In this document: piece by piece, positions 36,901 to 45,799 of the stretch | Numbering within the stretch: the first letter of the stretch is position 1 | Layout of the letters: the number at the start of each line of letters is the position of its first letter | Origin: Talpa occidentalis | Taxonomy: Eukaryota; Chordata; Mammalia; Eulipotyphla; Talpidae | Length of the DNA stretch: 64,000 nucleotides | Assembly: GCF_014898055.3 (NCBI RefSeq) | Contig: NW_026555331.1 | Coordinates: 101,144,684-101,208,683 of the forward strand | Direction of reading: 5' to 3' | Notes under the pieces: generated by a model | Database searches by the model: none | What the model was told of the DNA's origin: nothing | What the model saw: the letters and a program-made list of their open reading frames with translations, nothing else | Made by a program: the position numbers and the translations under genes

Positions 36901-36916
36901 CCTCGATATCACTCAT
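19506..36916 (-). CDS. TRA2A: TRA2A, transformer-2 alpha splicing factor (8 coding exons)
   Basis: Nuclear SR-like splicing activator that binds AGAA/GAA-rich exonic enhancers. Eight minus-strand exons join in frame: 36881-36916, 26651-26784, 24367-24532, 22573-22761, 21090-21205, 20019-20144, 19671-19738 and 19506-19516, 846 nt in all, encoding 281 residues. The first residues are [12 protein letters not shown] and the last are SPRRY. RS1 covers about residues 13-112. The RRM covers about 119-197, with RNP2 VFGLSL (123-128) and RNP1 RGFAFVYF (160-167). The conserved linker [18 protein letters not shown] follows, then H-S, 15 glycines and RS2 (about 231-281). The RRM residues ([20 protein letters not shown]) and the glycine tract fit TRA2A and not TRA2B. 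All introns are GT-AG, every phase closes and no lesion is visible. The start is the ATG in a CpG-island first exon in GCCATGAG context. Promoter, poison exon and intronic repeats are listed separately. Confidence 0.97.
19671..19738 (-). CDS. TRA2A: TRA2A exon 7, RS2 domain
   Basis: It is 68 nt with acceptor CTTACAG|AAG and donor CCCAA|GTATGT. It encodes [20 protein letters not shown] and then SP, the C-terminal RS domain used for protein-protein contacts and phosphorylated by SR kinases. Confidence 0.96.
20019..20144 (-). CDS. TRA2A: TRA2A exon 6, polyglycine linker and tyrosine-rich segment
   Basis: It is 126 nt with acceptor CTACAG|TAG and donor TACAG|GTAATG. After H-S there are 15 consecutive glycine codons (mixed GGT/GGC/GGA; plus strand about 20097-20141). 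Then comes [20 protein letters not shown]. Mixed codons suggest an old, fairly stable repeat, but its length is a likely site of polymorphism. Confidence 0.96.
21090..21205 (-). CDS. TRA2A: TRA2A exon 5, end of RRM and linker
   Basis: It is 116 nt with acceptor TTTTAAG|GCT and donor ACTCA|GTAAGA, coding for residues 176-213 plus two bases of H214. It starts [20 protein letters not shown] and ends in the TRA2-specific linker [18 protein letters not shown], which takes part in RNA binding in this family. Confidence 0.97.
21206..22572 (-). other. TRA2A: TRA2A intron 4, no interspersed repeat recognised
   Basis: 1,367 bases without a SINE or L1. Short open frames here (for example 21292-21597 on the plus strand) have no family resemblance and are taken as chance. 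Confidence 0.7.
22573..22761 (-). CDS. TRA2A: TRA2A exon 4, first part of RRM (RNP2 and RNP1)
   Basis: It is 189 nt, exactly 63 codons (residues 113-175), with acceptor CAACAG|GCG and donor AGAG|GTAATT. It carries both RNA-contact submotifs, VFGLSL and RGFAFVYF. The intron side has only 23 bases before a SINE tail begins (22785), so branch point and pyrimidine tract lie in repeat-derived or duplicated sequence. Confidence 0.97.
22785..23035 (-). mobile_element. tRNA-SINE type C, 23 nt from TRA2A exon 4 acceptor
   Basis: Same orientation as the gene. TSD AATAAAGGTATTATTTA (22768-22784) and AATAAAGCTATTATTTA (23036-23052), one mismatch. Diverged body, so not recent. Confidence 0.94.
23164..23428 (+). 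mobile_element. tRNA-SINE type C in TRA2A intron 3
   Basis: Antisense to the gene. Near TSD AGTGAAGATTCTG/AGCGAAGATTCTG. Confidence 0.93.
23594..23889 (-). mobile_element. tRNA-SINE type B with an about 38-bp internal insert
   Basis: Sense to the gene. After ACTGGGGTGTTGTCCAG comes extra sequence (about 23640-23670) absent from other copies. TSD AAATTCATCTTTT/AAAGTCATCTTTT. Confidence 0.92.
24099..24354 (+). mobile_element. tRNA-SINE type C, 12 nt from TRA2A exon 3 donor
   Basis: Antisense to the gene. TSD AAACCACATAC (about 24088-24098) and AAACCCACATAC (24355-24366). The latter includes the donor GTATGT read on the minus strand. Confidence 0.94.
24367..24532 (-). CDS. TRA2A: TRA2A exon 3, end of RS1 domain
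   Basis: Acceptor is AAAG|GTC and donor is CAGG|GTATGT. It is 166 nt and codes for residues 57-112, an RS/SH/RR-rich stretch with [20 protein letters not shown]. The donor hexamer lies inside the target-site duplication of a SINE (24099-24354), which begins only 12 bases into the intron. Confidence 0.97.
24790..25040 (+). mobile_element. Old LINE-1 3' fragment in TRA2A intron 2
   Basis: GGTAGTTGCCAGGGGCTGGG and AACTGTACACTTAAAAATGG are typical of sense L1M 3' sequence. Confidence 0.8.
25172..25329 (-). mobile_element. tRNA-SINE type C, tail half missing
   Basis: Begins in the body (ACCAGAAACAGAGTGGGGAG) and lacks the middle GAACAGGCAG...CTGCTGAGG segment. Head end CCCAGGAGGCCCC. Confidence 0.85.
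25766..25784 (+). repeat. C(19) homopolymer in TRA2A intron 2
   Basis: Nineteen consecutive C after TTTAA and before GCAAACC; G-run on the gene strand. Confidence 0.95.
26100..26426 (-). mobile_element. tRNA-SINE type A in TRA2A intron 2
   Basis: Near consensus, tag AATAGAGGCATG present (antisense). TSD AAACACTAATTCTT at 26086-26099 and 26427-26440 is perfect, so a recent insertion, about 220 bases from exon 2. Confidence 0.95.
26651..26784 (-). CDS. TRA2A: TRA2A exon 2, start of RS1 domain
   Basis: Acceptor is TTAG|GAG and donor is CCAG|GTGAGT. It is 134 nt and codes for residues 13-56 plus two bases of R57. The product is rich in RS, KS and SP dipeptides and includes [20 protein letters not shown]. 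Confidence 0.96.
27076..27377 (-). other. TRA2A: Candidate TRA2A poison exon in intron 1
   Basis: On the minus strand a pyrimidine tract and ATTAAG|G acceptor open an about 302-nt segment with many GAAGAA/AGAA motifs, the binding sequence of TRA2 proteins. It ends at TAG|GTTAAG, or about 6 nt later at a GTAAAT donor. Read in phase 0 from exon 1 it stays open for 45 codons and then meets TAG (27236-27234). Inclusion would therefore truncate the protein before the RRM and trigger nonsense-mediated decay. Human and mouse TRA2A and TRA2B use such conserved poison exons for autoregulation. Exact exon ends here are inferred. Confidence 0.6.
29012..29288 (+). mobile_element. tRNA-SINE type C in TRA2A intron 1
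   Basis: TSD AAAAATCCAAAGTTG at 28997-29011 and 29289-29303. Confidence 0.94.
31181..31490 (+). mobile_element. tRNA-SINE type A in TRA2A intron 1
   Basis: Near consensus with tag ACATGCCTCTATT. Perfect 18-bp TSD AAAAAGATATTAACTATA at 31163-31180 and 31491-31508. Confidence 0.96.
34606..34637 (+). repeat. T(22)G(10) tract in TRA2A intron 1
   Basis: Uninterrupted T-run passing directly into a G-run, before CTCG. Confidence 0.9.
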
Positions 36917-37260
36917 GGCGGTCAGGCGCTCCCCAGAACTAAATAAGAGACAAGTGTCGGCTTGAGGGCCGAAGGCCTAATCGACCGCTGACTGGACCGT
37001 GCGGGGGGAGGAAAGAGTCGGCAACAACGGCCGCTCCGCTCCACTCCCACTCGGTCGCGGGTCCGGCAAAATGGCGCCGGCTACGCCAGGAGCCTTTGGG
37101 CCTCCCTAGTGCGCGACGTAAGGGGGCGGGACGTCTCTGTGACGTCACGAGACCCGCCTCCCACAAGGCTTTGTGGCGTCCCGGGCTGAGCCCGCGGGGC
37201 GGCACGTGCTCCCGAATGCGCGCCTTGGAACCCGGTGCCTGGCTGCGGTTTCTGAGCGTC
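36250..37260 (-). promoter_or_regulatory. TRA2A: TRA2A CpG-island promoter
   Basis: CpG-dense sequence without repeats covers exon 1 and upstream. Visible motifs are a palindromic CRE TGACGTCA (37140-37147), a GC box GGGGGCGGG (about 37122-37130), an E-box CACGTG (37203-37208), and AAAATGGCG (37068-37076), which resembles a YY1 site. There is no TATA box. The start site is probably between about 36960 and 37100, but sequence alone does not fix it. Confidence 0.85.
36881..36916 (-). CDS. TRA2A: TRA2A coding exon 1
   Basis: Encodes [12 protein letters not shown] (residues 1-12) and ends in phase 0 at AGA|GTGAGT. The 5'UTR continues to higher coordinates inside the CpG island. No upstream in-frame ATG is needed. 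Confidence 0.96.
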
Positions 37261-37725
37261 AGACTGCTTTCTACTCCGTCAGTCCTTTCGAAGATTTTCA
37301 GTCACCAGGTGACCTTGTTTTGGCCCTTCGCCCCTGTAAGTGTTTCCCAAGTGGATTCTGATGGAACAGGAAAAAAAAACCTGGAAGCGTTACCATGACT
37401 GAGATAATTAATATTGTAATTGATAAAATTACGAGACATTGGGGAGATATTTTCAGCAGGCTATTGCTTTTGTTCAGTGTGTGCCTCTTGTAATGCTATA
37501 GCATGTATAGATGGGGTTCTGAAAGAAGAACGGTTCCTTGCCTTCTCTTTGCTTCCAGTAACACCTTAGAGACAATTGCCAATTTTATTTTTTTGTAATG
37601 CGTTACTCCCTATTATTCTTTTTCATTTAGTTGTCTGTTTTTTCTACAGCTTTGCAATCAGTACCTCCAAATGAATATACTTGGTTCTCAATCATGCTAA
37701 TTTGTAAAGTGACTTCGAACTTTTT

Positions 37726-37972
37726 TTTTCAAGATTTATTTATTTATGCATACAAGAGCTGAGGTACAGGCCAGAGGTGTGGGAGGTGAGAGGATTCACC
37801 AGAGACAGAGTGGGGAACAGAACAGGCGGATTGCCTGAAATACACTGCTGAGGGGAGCAGCGGGCGAGTCAGGAGAGGTTTGCTGAGCCATGTGGATACC
37901 TCCCTGGCAAGGGTATTGAACTCGTGCTGCAGTGGCTGGGGACAGCTTCATAGGTTGCCACCAGGGAAGTCC
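37726..37972 (-). mobile_element. tRNA-SINE type C
   Basis: First repeat upstream of TRA2A. Head end CCACCAGGGAAGTCCC. Deletion of CTTAACCCCTTG before it. Confidence 0.9.
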
Positions 37973-37999
37973 CAGAATCTTTCATATGTTTAAATATGT

Positions 38000-38480
38000 C
38001 TTTCTTGTGTGTTGTCTGTTCATATCCCACCCCCCATTTTTCTATCGGATTTTTATCCTTTGCTCCTCATTTTTTTTTTTTTAATTAATTTATTTATTTT
38101 TGTTTGTTTGTTTGTTTTGTTTATACATGCACTGGGTACAGTCAGAAGCGCGGGAGGGTGAGAGAATTCACCAGAGCCAGAGCGGGGAGCAGAGCAAGCA
38201 GAAGGACCGAAGTACACTGCTGAGGGGAGCAGCGGGCGGCAGGAGAGGTCTGCGCGCCATGTGGGATCCTCCGCCGGTGGCCGGGGAGCAGCCGGGGATC
38301 GAACCGGCGCCGCAGAGGCCGCGGGCAGCTTCGCAACCCAGTGCTCAACCGCTGCGCCACCGGGGAGGCCCTGCTCCTCATTTTTAAGAGTTCTTTATGT
38401 ATTTGGAATATTAGACTTTTATTTGTGAGGTGTATAGTACAAGTATTTTCTCCTACTTTGGTTTATGGTATTTTTACATG
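38000..38480 (-). mobile_element. LINE-1 ORF2 fragment split by a SINE
   Basis: AGAGTTCTTTATGTATTTGG and the upstream CATATCCCACCCCCCATTTT belong to antisense L1 on either side of 38075-38371. Confidence 0.75.
38075..38371 (-). mobile_element. tRNA-SINE type A without the terminal tag
   Basis: GC-rich type A body and GTTTGTTTG tail, but the sequence next to the T-run is AATTAATTTATTT and not the tag. TSD TGCTCCTCATTTTT at 38061-38074 and 38372-38385. Confidence 0.95.
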
Positions 38481-39520
38481 CTGTTTTTTTTAATACAGTT
38501 AAATTCCTTTATTAAAAAAACTTGAATTTTGAGTCATAGTTAGAAAACTTTTAGCCATCAGAAGTAGGTAATTTGGAGGGTCATTTCTCTGTTGAAAGTC
38601 TTAAACGTTGGAACACTAGATGTCCAGTGAAAACCATTTGCTCCTGAGGGAGAAACTGGGAGTAGCAAGTCCCCTCCTTATATTATGGTACTGTACCAGG
38701 GGTGGGGTTTATGGCAATAAAGTGTCTCAACTTTTCCTACCCATTTCAGTGTGGGTATTTTCTCATTTGTCTGATGTGTAGGAATCAATCAGCCAGTTTT
38801 TGGATTTCTCTCGGGGGGTTGCTCCAGGTAGAGCTGTATATCAGATGCATCCACGGGCAGAGGGGAATTCAGCAGCCTCTTATGTCACCATTTTGGTCCT
38901 TCCCTCCTCTTTCCTCTTTCTGTAACTTCACATTGTTCTACCTTTAACCTCACTTACCTTCCTATTTCACCAGAAAAACAGAAGACAATTTCCACAAACT
39001 CCCAGCAACTAACCTATTCACCCTCCAGCTATTCTACCAACTACTGATTGTTTCCTCATACTATTGCTATTATCCATTTCCTGAAGCAGGACCAGTAGGC
39101 GTGGTAGGATGGAAGCTGCTTGACCTGATCACAAGGCTAATAACATTTAAAGAAGCTTGTGAGCTAATTATGAAACCATGGGTAACCAAGAGTCAGCCAC
39201 ATGGTAATATTTACACTATGGAAATCAGCAAAAGTTGATAGTGCTCTTCCTCTCTCTCTTCCAGGGGTGTCTAACATTTACCCCTTTGTCCACACATCCA
39301 ATATGCCTTAGGCCATACATAAACACACACACACATACACACTCAATACAATATGTGAATGTTTTTCACTTAAAATTTTTCTATAAATGATTTAATATTG
39401 TATCTTTTCTGATATAATTTTCCCTCCACAACATTGTGTTTGTGAGATGCATTCGGATTGATATAAATATAAGATGCATATAAAAATATACACTACAGAT
39501 TTTCATTAGTTTTATCCTCT

Positions 39521-39592
39521 ACTGTATTTCTAGGACTCGAAACAGTGCCTGGAGAAAGTAGGCTCAGTATGTATTTATTTGGTGGAACAAAT
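39521..39592 (+). mobile_element. L2 3'-end fragment
   Basis: ACAGTGCCTGGAGAAAGTAGG and TATTTATTTGGTGGAACAAA resemble the sense L2 terminus. Confidence 0.55.
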
Positions 39593-39819
39593 GGGGTGTG
39601 TCTGAAATTCTACCTCTGCCACGTCTCTGAATTGACATGTTGCTCAGCTATTTGGGAACTTAATAGATCTTAGCACATTGACTAATTTTGGTCTTCAAAC
39701 CTTATGAAGGAATTCATTTTGCATAACTTTCCAACCAGAGGAGGGCAATCTTGGCGGGAAGAATAGCTAAAATGCAAATCAGTCATATGTGGAACCCTGC
39801 CTGGTTTGGAGATTCACAG

Positions 39820-39835
39820 CCACCAGGTGGCAGTA
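39820..39835 (+). promoter_or_regulatory. CTCF core motif
   Basis: CCACCAGGTGGCAGTA matches the core consensus CCASYAGRKGGCRS at every position. It lies in non-repeat sequence between TRA2A and the 59-kb promoter. Motif only; occupancy unknown. Confidence 0.6.
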
Positions 39836-39945
39836 TAAGCTTGCTGAAAACCCAAGCCAGGGTTCTGGACTAGGTGTCTCAATGCATATGGGTGGCCCCA
39901 AACATAAATGTTTCCATCTTTTGTTTTTGGTCAACTCATCTTTTT

Positions 39946-40229
39946 TTTTTTTTTAAACATAATTTTTAAAAAAGATTTATTTATGTATGCATACAAGAAC
40001 TGGGGCACAGGCCAGAGGTGTGAGGGGTGAGAGGATTCACCAGAGTCAGAGTAGGGAACAGAACGGGCAGACTGACTGAAATACACTTATGAGGGGAGCA
40101 GTGGCGAGTCAGGAGAGGTCTGCTGTGCCATATGGGTAGCTCCCTGGCTGGGGATCGCACTCATGTTGCAGTGGCTGCGAATTGCTTCCTAGGTTGTGTC
40201 TTAACCCCTTGTGCCACCAGGAAGGCCCT
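39946..40229 (-). mobile_element. tRNA-SINE type C
   Basis: TSD GTCAACTCATCTTTT on both sides (about 39929 and 40230). Confidence 0.93.
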
Positions 40230-40374
40230 GTCAACTCATCTTTTATTGACATTAGTTTTCTTCATTTTTATATAAGTTGCTGCTTATATTTTACTTTTAT
40301 TTGACAATACTAAGTTTAAAATGTTGCAACAAAAGAGATCAAATAATTTTTATAAATGGTATTTTTTACTGAGG

Positions 40375-40990
40375 TAACTTTTGTATAGGTTCACCATGCT
40401 CATCACCAAAGCCCCATTAGTCCATTGCGTCCTCTTTCCTATTTATTCCTCATTTCCTTACCCTCCCTCTTGGTAGCCTCAGTTACACAGTCAGAGATCT
40501 AGGGTTCGTTTAGTGTTGTCTGTTCCTTTGGATTTTTTTTTTTTTATATTCCACTTATGAGTGAAATTATCTGGTGTTTGTCTTCCTGACTTATTTCTCT
40601 TAACATAATAAAAGATAGATATTATCGTTTATGGATAGAATTCCAGTTCTGTGTCATTGCAAATGCCAAGATTTCATCTTTTTCTTCTGTTTTATAGTTG
40701 AGTAGAATTCCAGTTGTGTATATATGCCACATCTTGTTTTCTTTATCTACTCATCTGTCCTTGGACACTTAGGTTGTCTCCATATCTTGACTAGTTCATA
40801 TATCCCTTAAATTACTATTTTTTGCATTCTTTGGATAGATACCTAGGTGTGGAATTGCTGGATAGTGTGGTAGGTCTAAATTTAATTATTTGTGAGAGCT
40901 CCTCCTGTTTTCCACAAGGGTTGGAACAATGGTGTACGAGGGTTCCTTTTTCTCTAAATCCTTGCCAACATTTGTTGTAAAAATTTAATT
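40375..40990 (-). mobile_element. Old LINE-1, 3' end and ORF2 C terminus
   Basis: Reads antisense through TTCCACTTATGAGTGAAATT, CCACATCTTG and CTAGGTGTGGAATTGCTGG. Confidence 0.75.
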
Positions 40991-41224
40991 TTTTTGTTAA
41001 TAGAGGTAATGTTAGTTTACATCATTGTTTAGAACTACAGGATCTTTCCCACCCCCCTTCAAATGTTACTCCCACAGTGCACCCATCCCCAAGCAGCTGT
41101 ATAGTTCACCACTGTAGTCCACTGTGCTTCCTCTCTACTTTGTTCTCACTCCTAACCACCTTCTCCCTCTGGATTCTTCAGTTCTATAGTCAGCTTTCAA
41201 GGGTTAGTTTTTAAGTTTGGCTTT

Positions 41225-41525
41225 ATCCAATCCTTTGAAAAACTATTTTAAATTGAGGTAAAATTCTCATGACAAAAAAAGAGTACCATTTAAACTATTT
41301 AAAAGTATACAATTCAGTGAGTTTTAGAATTGATAAATTTACAACGTTGTGCAACCATCAGTAGTACCTACTTCCAGAATATTTGTATTGCTTCCAAAAG
41401 AAAGCCTATACCTAGTAAGTAGTTTACCTCCATCCTCTAATAATCACTAATATATTTTCTGTCTCTATGGATTGGACTATGCTGGGCAATTCACATAAAT
41501 GGAATTATACAGTATGGCAGTATAG
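41225..41525 (-). mobile_element. Ancient L1M 3' fragment
   Basis: TTGAGGTAAAATTCTCATGA, ACGTTGTGCAACCATCAGTA and TCTATGGATTGGACTATGC are hallmark antisense L1M text. Confidence 0.75.
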
Positions 41526-41530
41526 ATTTT

Positions 41531-41773
41531 AAAGATTTATTTATTTATGCATATAAGAACTGGGTATAAGCCAGAGGTTCAGGGAGTGAGAGGATTCATC
41601 AGAGAAAGTGGGGAGCAGAACAGGAAGATCTGCTGAAATATACTGCTGAGGGGAGCAGTGAGCGAGACAGGAGAGTTCTGTTGCGCCTGTCTGGCCTGGG
41701 ATGGAACTCTTGCTGCAGTGGCTGGCGATAGTTTGATAGCTCTCTTTAACCCCTGCACCACCAGGGAGTCCCC
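41531..41773 (-). mobile_element. tRNA-SINE type C in the ancient L1M
   Basis: TSD GGCAGTATAGATTTT/GGTAGTATAGATTTT. Head end CCACCAGGGAGTCCC. Confidence 0.93.
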
Positions 41774-41888
41774 TGGTAGTATAGATTTTTAATGGCAAGA
41801 TTTGTATATAGTATCAAGATAATTCTATGTTTTAAAATTTCCATTGAAAATATTAACATTATCTAGAGATAGAAAATTTATACAGTTT

Positions 41889-41890
<2 letters not shown>

Positions 41891-41927
<37 letters not shown>

Positions 41928-42166
41928 TGCAAGCACTGGGTACAGTCAGAAGCGCTGGAAGGTGAGAGACTTCACCAGAGCCAGAGCGGGGAACAGAACA
42001 GGCAGATGGACCTAAATACACTGCTGAGGGGAGCAGCGGGCGTGGCAGGAGAGGTCTGCGCGCCATGTGGGACCCTCACTGGCGGTCGGGAATCAAACTG
42101 GTGCTGCAGAGGCTGCGGGCAGCTTCGCAGCCCAGCGCTCAACTGCTGTGCCACCAGGGGAGGCCC
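41891..42166 (-). mobile_element. tRNA-SINE type B with (TTTA)n tail
   Basis: TSD GAAAATTTATACAGTTTT at about 41872-41890 and 42167-42184. Confidence 0.94.
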
Positions 42167-42184
42167 GAAAATTTATACAGTTTT

Positions 42185-42656
42185 AGTACAATTAGTAATT
42201 GAAACTTGATTTGATAATTTATAAGTTTCAAGGACTACTCCACTTTGTTTTCTGTGCCTTCTTGGTCAGTCATGCTCCTTGTTTTTTTAAATTTCAATGA
42301 AATAGAGACTGAAAGTTGGAAGCAGCAAAAACTGATTAATGGGGCCCATGCCCCCTTAATTCCTCTGTAAATAAAACGAAGCAATATCCAGTCATTTCCT
42401 ATTCTGTATTCAGGTTCCTGCTGAAGGCAGGATTCTTTCTTAATCTTTGTGGCCCTGGGCCCAGAACTGGTTTTGCCCAGCCCATAGCATGGGCACTTAG
42501 GGGACAACTGGGTTATTATCAGTAAAGGTCAGAGGAAGCAAAGGTAGAATTTTTGAGTTCATGGTATTATTTAATCACAACTTTCTTCACCTTATTTGTG
42601 ATACTCAGGAAATAGATTTTCTCAATGTATTTTTAAAGGAATAAAAGCAAATTGTA
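42185..42656. other. Intergenic, unidentified sequence
   Basis: A 90-codon minus-strand open frame (42235-42507) has no recognised family. Possibly an old repeat; nothing assigned. Confidence 0.4.
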
Positions 42657-42978
42657 GGGCCTCCCCTGTGGCGCAGCGGTTGAGCGCTGGGTTGCGAAGC
42701 TGCCCGCGGCCTCTGCGGCACCGGTTCGATCCCCGGCTGCTCCCCAGCCACCAGAGGAGGGTCCCACATGGCGCGCAGACCTCTCCTGCCGCCCGCTGCT
42801 CCCCTCAGCAGTGTACTTCGGTCCTTCTGCCTGCTCTGCTCCCCGCTCTGGCTCTGGTGAATTCTCTCACCCTCCCGCGCTTCTGACTGTACCCAGTGCA
42901 TGTATAAAACAAACAAACAAACAAATAAATAAATAAAACATGCCTCTATTAAAAATAAATAAATTAATTAAAAAAAAA
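42657..42978 (+). mobile_element. tRNA-SINE type A
   Basis: Near consensus, tag ACATGCCTCTATT. TSD AAAAGCAAATTGTA at 42643-42656 and about 42979-42992. Confidence 0.95.
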
Positions 42979-43254
42979 AAAAGCAAATTGTATTTCTGAT
43001 CCAAGAAAGTATAAGCTGATGATTTAAAGATGCTTCAAAATCTCTCCCATACAGAAGGGTACCTTCTCATTTTGTGAAGGGCACAGGTCTTTCCTCAAAG
43101 CAATTGTCTGACTGTTAGTTCTCTGATGCCCATAACAAGAAAATCACTACATGTAGGTGTGAGGGAATGTCAGGCCCAACAGGGTTTTTCTGAACAGCTC
43201 CCACAGCACTGAGTTAACATCTTCACTAATTACAAACACAAAAAGATGTACATG

Positions 43255-43516
43255 GGGCCTCCCTGGTGGCACAGGGGTTGAGGTCTCAGCACTGTCAAGC
43301 TATCGCCAGCCACTGCCACATGAGTTTGATCCCCAGCCAGGGAACTAAACTACATGGTGCAGCAGACCTCTCCTATCTCACCTGCTGCTCCCCTCAGCAG
43401 TGTATTTTAGTAGATCTGCCTGTTCTGCTCCCCACTCTGTCTCTGGCAAATCCTCTCACCCCTGTAGCTCCCCCCTCTACCAGCTCTGGCCCCAGTTCTT
43501 GTATGCATAAATACAA
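43255..43516 (+). mobile_element. tRNA-SINE type C
   Basis: 3' part shortened (CTCCCCCCTCTACCAGCTC replaces the usual CCTGTACC region). Tail ATAAATACAAAG. Confidence 0.9.
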
Positions 43517-43607
43517 AGAAATGCATGTGGCTTAAACATTGGAATTAACTGAAGTAAACGTGACATGAATACAGGAAGAAAGTGATTCTACCTAAGTCAC
43601 AAATTTT

Positions 43608-43848
43608 TTTAGATTTATTTTATTTATTTATGCATACGAAAGCTGGGTGTAGACCAGAGGTGGTGGGGGTGTTTAGAGGATTCACCAGAGAGAGTGGGGA
43701 GTAGAACAGGTGGATTGACTGAAATACGTGCTGAGGGGAGCAGCTGTGAGACAGGATTGGTCTGCTGCCAGGTGGGTCAGCCCCCTGCAGTGGCTGCGGT
43801 TAGCGTCATAGTGCTGAGACTTAACCCCTTGTGCCACCAGGGAGGCCC
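43608..43848 (-). mobile_element. tRNA-SINE type C, first of a stacked pair
   Basis: TSD TAAGTCACAAATTTTT at 43593-43608 and TAAGTCATAATTTTT at 43850-43864. Confidence 0.92.
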
Positions 43849-43863
43849 ATAAGTCATAATTTT

Positions 43864-44119
43864 TTTTAACATTTATTTATTTATACATACAATAACTGGG
43901 GTACAGGCCAGAGGTGCGGGGAGTGGGAGGATTCACCAGAGAGAGTGGGAAGCAGAACAGGCAGACTGACTGAAATACACTGCTGAGGGGAGCAGCGTGC
44001 AAGAAAGGAGAGGTCTGCTGTGCCATATGGGTAGCTCCCTGGCCAGGATCAAACTCTGCAGAGGCTGGGGACAGCTTCACAGTGCTGCGCTTAACCCTTT
44101 GTGCCACCAGGGAGGCCCC
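43864..44119 (-). mobile_element. tRNA-SINE type C, second of a stacked pair
   Basis: Shares the middle target copy. Third copy TAAGTCACAAATTTT at 44122-44136. Confidence 0.92.
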
Positions 44120-44221
44120 CATAAGTCACAAATTTTATAGTAATAGGAAAACTCAGTTAAATCTTGGAAATTACAGAAAATTCTGGTTGTAAAAGTTCAA
44201 AGTTCCACAGAATGAGATAAT

Positions 44222-44310
44222 CATTCACTTCATTCATTAAATATTTACTAAGTACCTGTTATTTGCCCTGTATTGTGCTTTATATACCATGATCAAGAGG
44301 ATTGGATTAC
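44222..44310 (-). mobile_element. L2 3'-end fragment
   Basis: TTCATTAAATATTTACTAAG then CCTGTTATTTGCC. Confidence 0.5.
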
Positions 44311-44354
44311 ACACAAATATTTAATTCTGACTTTGTAATTAAAAAATGACTTCA

Positions 44355-44617
44355 GGGCCTCCCCAGTGGCACAGCACTGTGAAGCTGTCCGCAGCCTCTG
44401 TAGCATGGGTTCGATTCCCAGCCAGCCCAGGAGAAAGCCACATGACACAGCAGACCTCTTCTGTCTCACCCGCTGCTCCCCTCAGCAGTGTTTTCAGTCG
44501 TCTGCCTGTTCTGCTCCCTGCTCTGTCTCTGGTGAATTCTCTCACCCTCTCGCGCCTCTGGCCTGTACCCCAGTTCTTATATAAATAAATAAATCTTAAA
44601 AATAAATAAAATAAAAT
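44355..44617 (+). mobile_element. tRNA-SINE type B/C with A-box region deleted
   Basis: GGCACAGCACTGTGAAGC skips the GGTTAAG part of the A box. TSD AAATGACTTCA at 44344-44354 and 44618-44628. Confidence 0.93.
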
Positions 44618-44628
44618 AAATGACTTCA

Positions 44629-45330
44629 ATGAAGAAGTATGATGGAGATGTATGGAGATGCCAGTGTGATAGTATGAAAGTACTTCTCTTTCTTTTTGAA
44701 AAGCTCATCACTTTTTGAGGTTATTTTCTAATAAATTCAGATTTTAATAGAGAATATATAAATGATGGAAATAAGGAAATATGACTGAGGATGACTAGAG
44801 TACCATAAATCTGTTGAAAATGGCATCAGGGACACTAGAGCCCCAAATGAATGGAGAATCCCAAATCCGCTATACAAGATAAAAGATCAAAAATCAAGTA
44901 AAATATCTAAATCATGTTCTGAGGAAAAGATAAAAGAAGATTTAGATGTGATGCTTGGGACTGACTGTAAGGTGAACACGTGACAGAGCAAGTGAAACTC
45001 TTTGAGTCTGTCTGATGATAAGAGTATGGTGTTCATACTGAAAAGGATAAAACAAAAGTGGATTAAAAGAAACTGGAGTCCAGGATGGGTGAGAAAGATG
45101 AGTGTCTAAGTTATTCAGAGATCTAAATTTTCAGCCATCTAGCCCACACGAATATGTCTCAGCTTATTCAAACAGCTTGGGAATGAGTAGTTGAACAGAT
45201 GTTATTTTGAAAATCAAGGAGAATGAAATCAAGATTAGATACTGGCAAAGACATTGGCAATTTTCCAAAAGGAGAAGGTAGAATAACCAAATTTGATTTT
45301 GATCAGAGCAAAATATAAAAAATAATTACT
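44629..45330. other. Intergenic, no feature seen
   Basis: About 700 bases of unique AT-rich, purine-biased sequence. Confidence 0.55.
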
Positions 45331-45615
45331 GAGTGCCTTCCTGGTGGCACAAGGGGTTAAGTCTCAGCACTATGAAGCTCTTGGCAGCCACTGCAGCATG
45401 AGTTCCATCCCCGGCCAGGGAACTAACCCACATGGCACAGCAGACCTCTCCTATTTTACCCTCTGCTCCCTTCTGTATTTCAGTCAGTCTGCCTCTTCTG
45501 CTCCCCACTCTGTCTCTGGTGAATCCTCTCATCTCCCCACACCTCTGGCCTACGTCCCAGTTCTTATATATCTAAAAAAATAAATATTTTTAAGAAATAA
45601 GTCTACTTTATTAAA
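45331..45615 (+). mobile_element. tRNA-SINE type C
   Basis: Body lost the CTCAGCAGTG motif. Ends ...AAGTCTACTTTATTAAA before a TSD-like AAAATGATTATTG. Confidence 0.88.
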
Positions 45616-45799
45616 AAAATAAAAAATGATTATTGAAAGAATATTTTATATACTTTTACCAAGTAAATATATTATTAGAAGTGAAATTTCTTTTGACAAG
45701 ATTAATGAATTTGTAAAAGGAGAAACACAAATGACCATAAATCTTGGCTTCTGCAAAGCTTTAGAATAGGTTGCACATTATAACTTCCAGACTCCAAAG

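Larger units (their letters stand above)
38481..39945. other. Intergenic, mostly unique
   Basis: Contains the L2 piece, a short CA run near 39322-39345 and the CTCF motif. No exon recognised. Confidence 0.6.

Noticed and set aside
36283..36942. 219-codon plus-strand open frame over TRA2A exon 1
   Set aside because: Antisense to a well-supported exon and CpG island; low-complexity Pro/Arg product without recognisable domain.
42235..42507. 90-codon minus-strand frame as a possible gene
   Set aside because: No family resemblance, no splice or promoter context, probably old repeat or chance.
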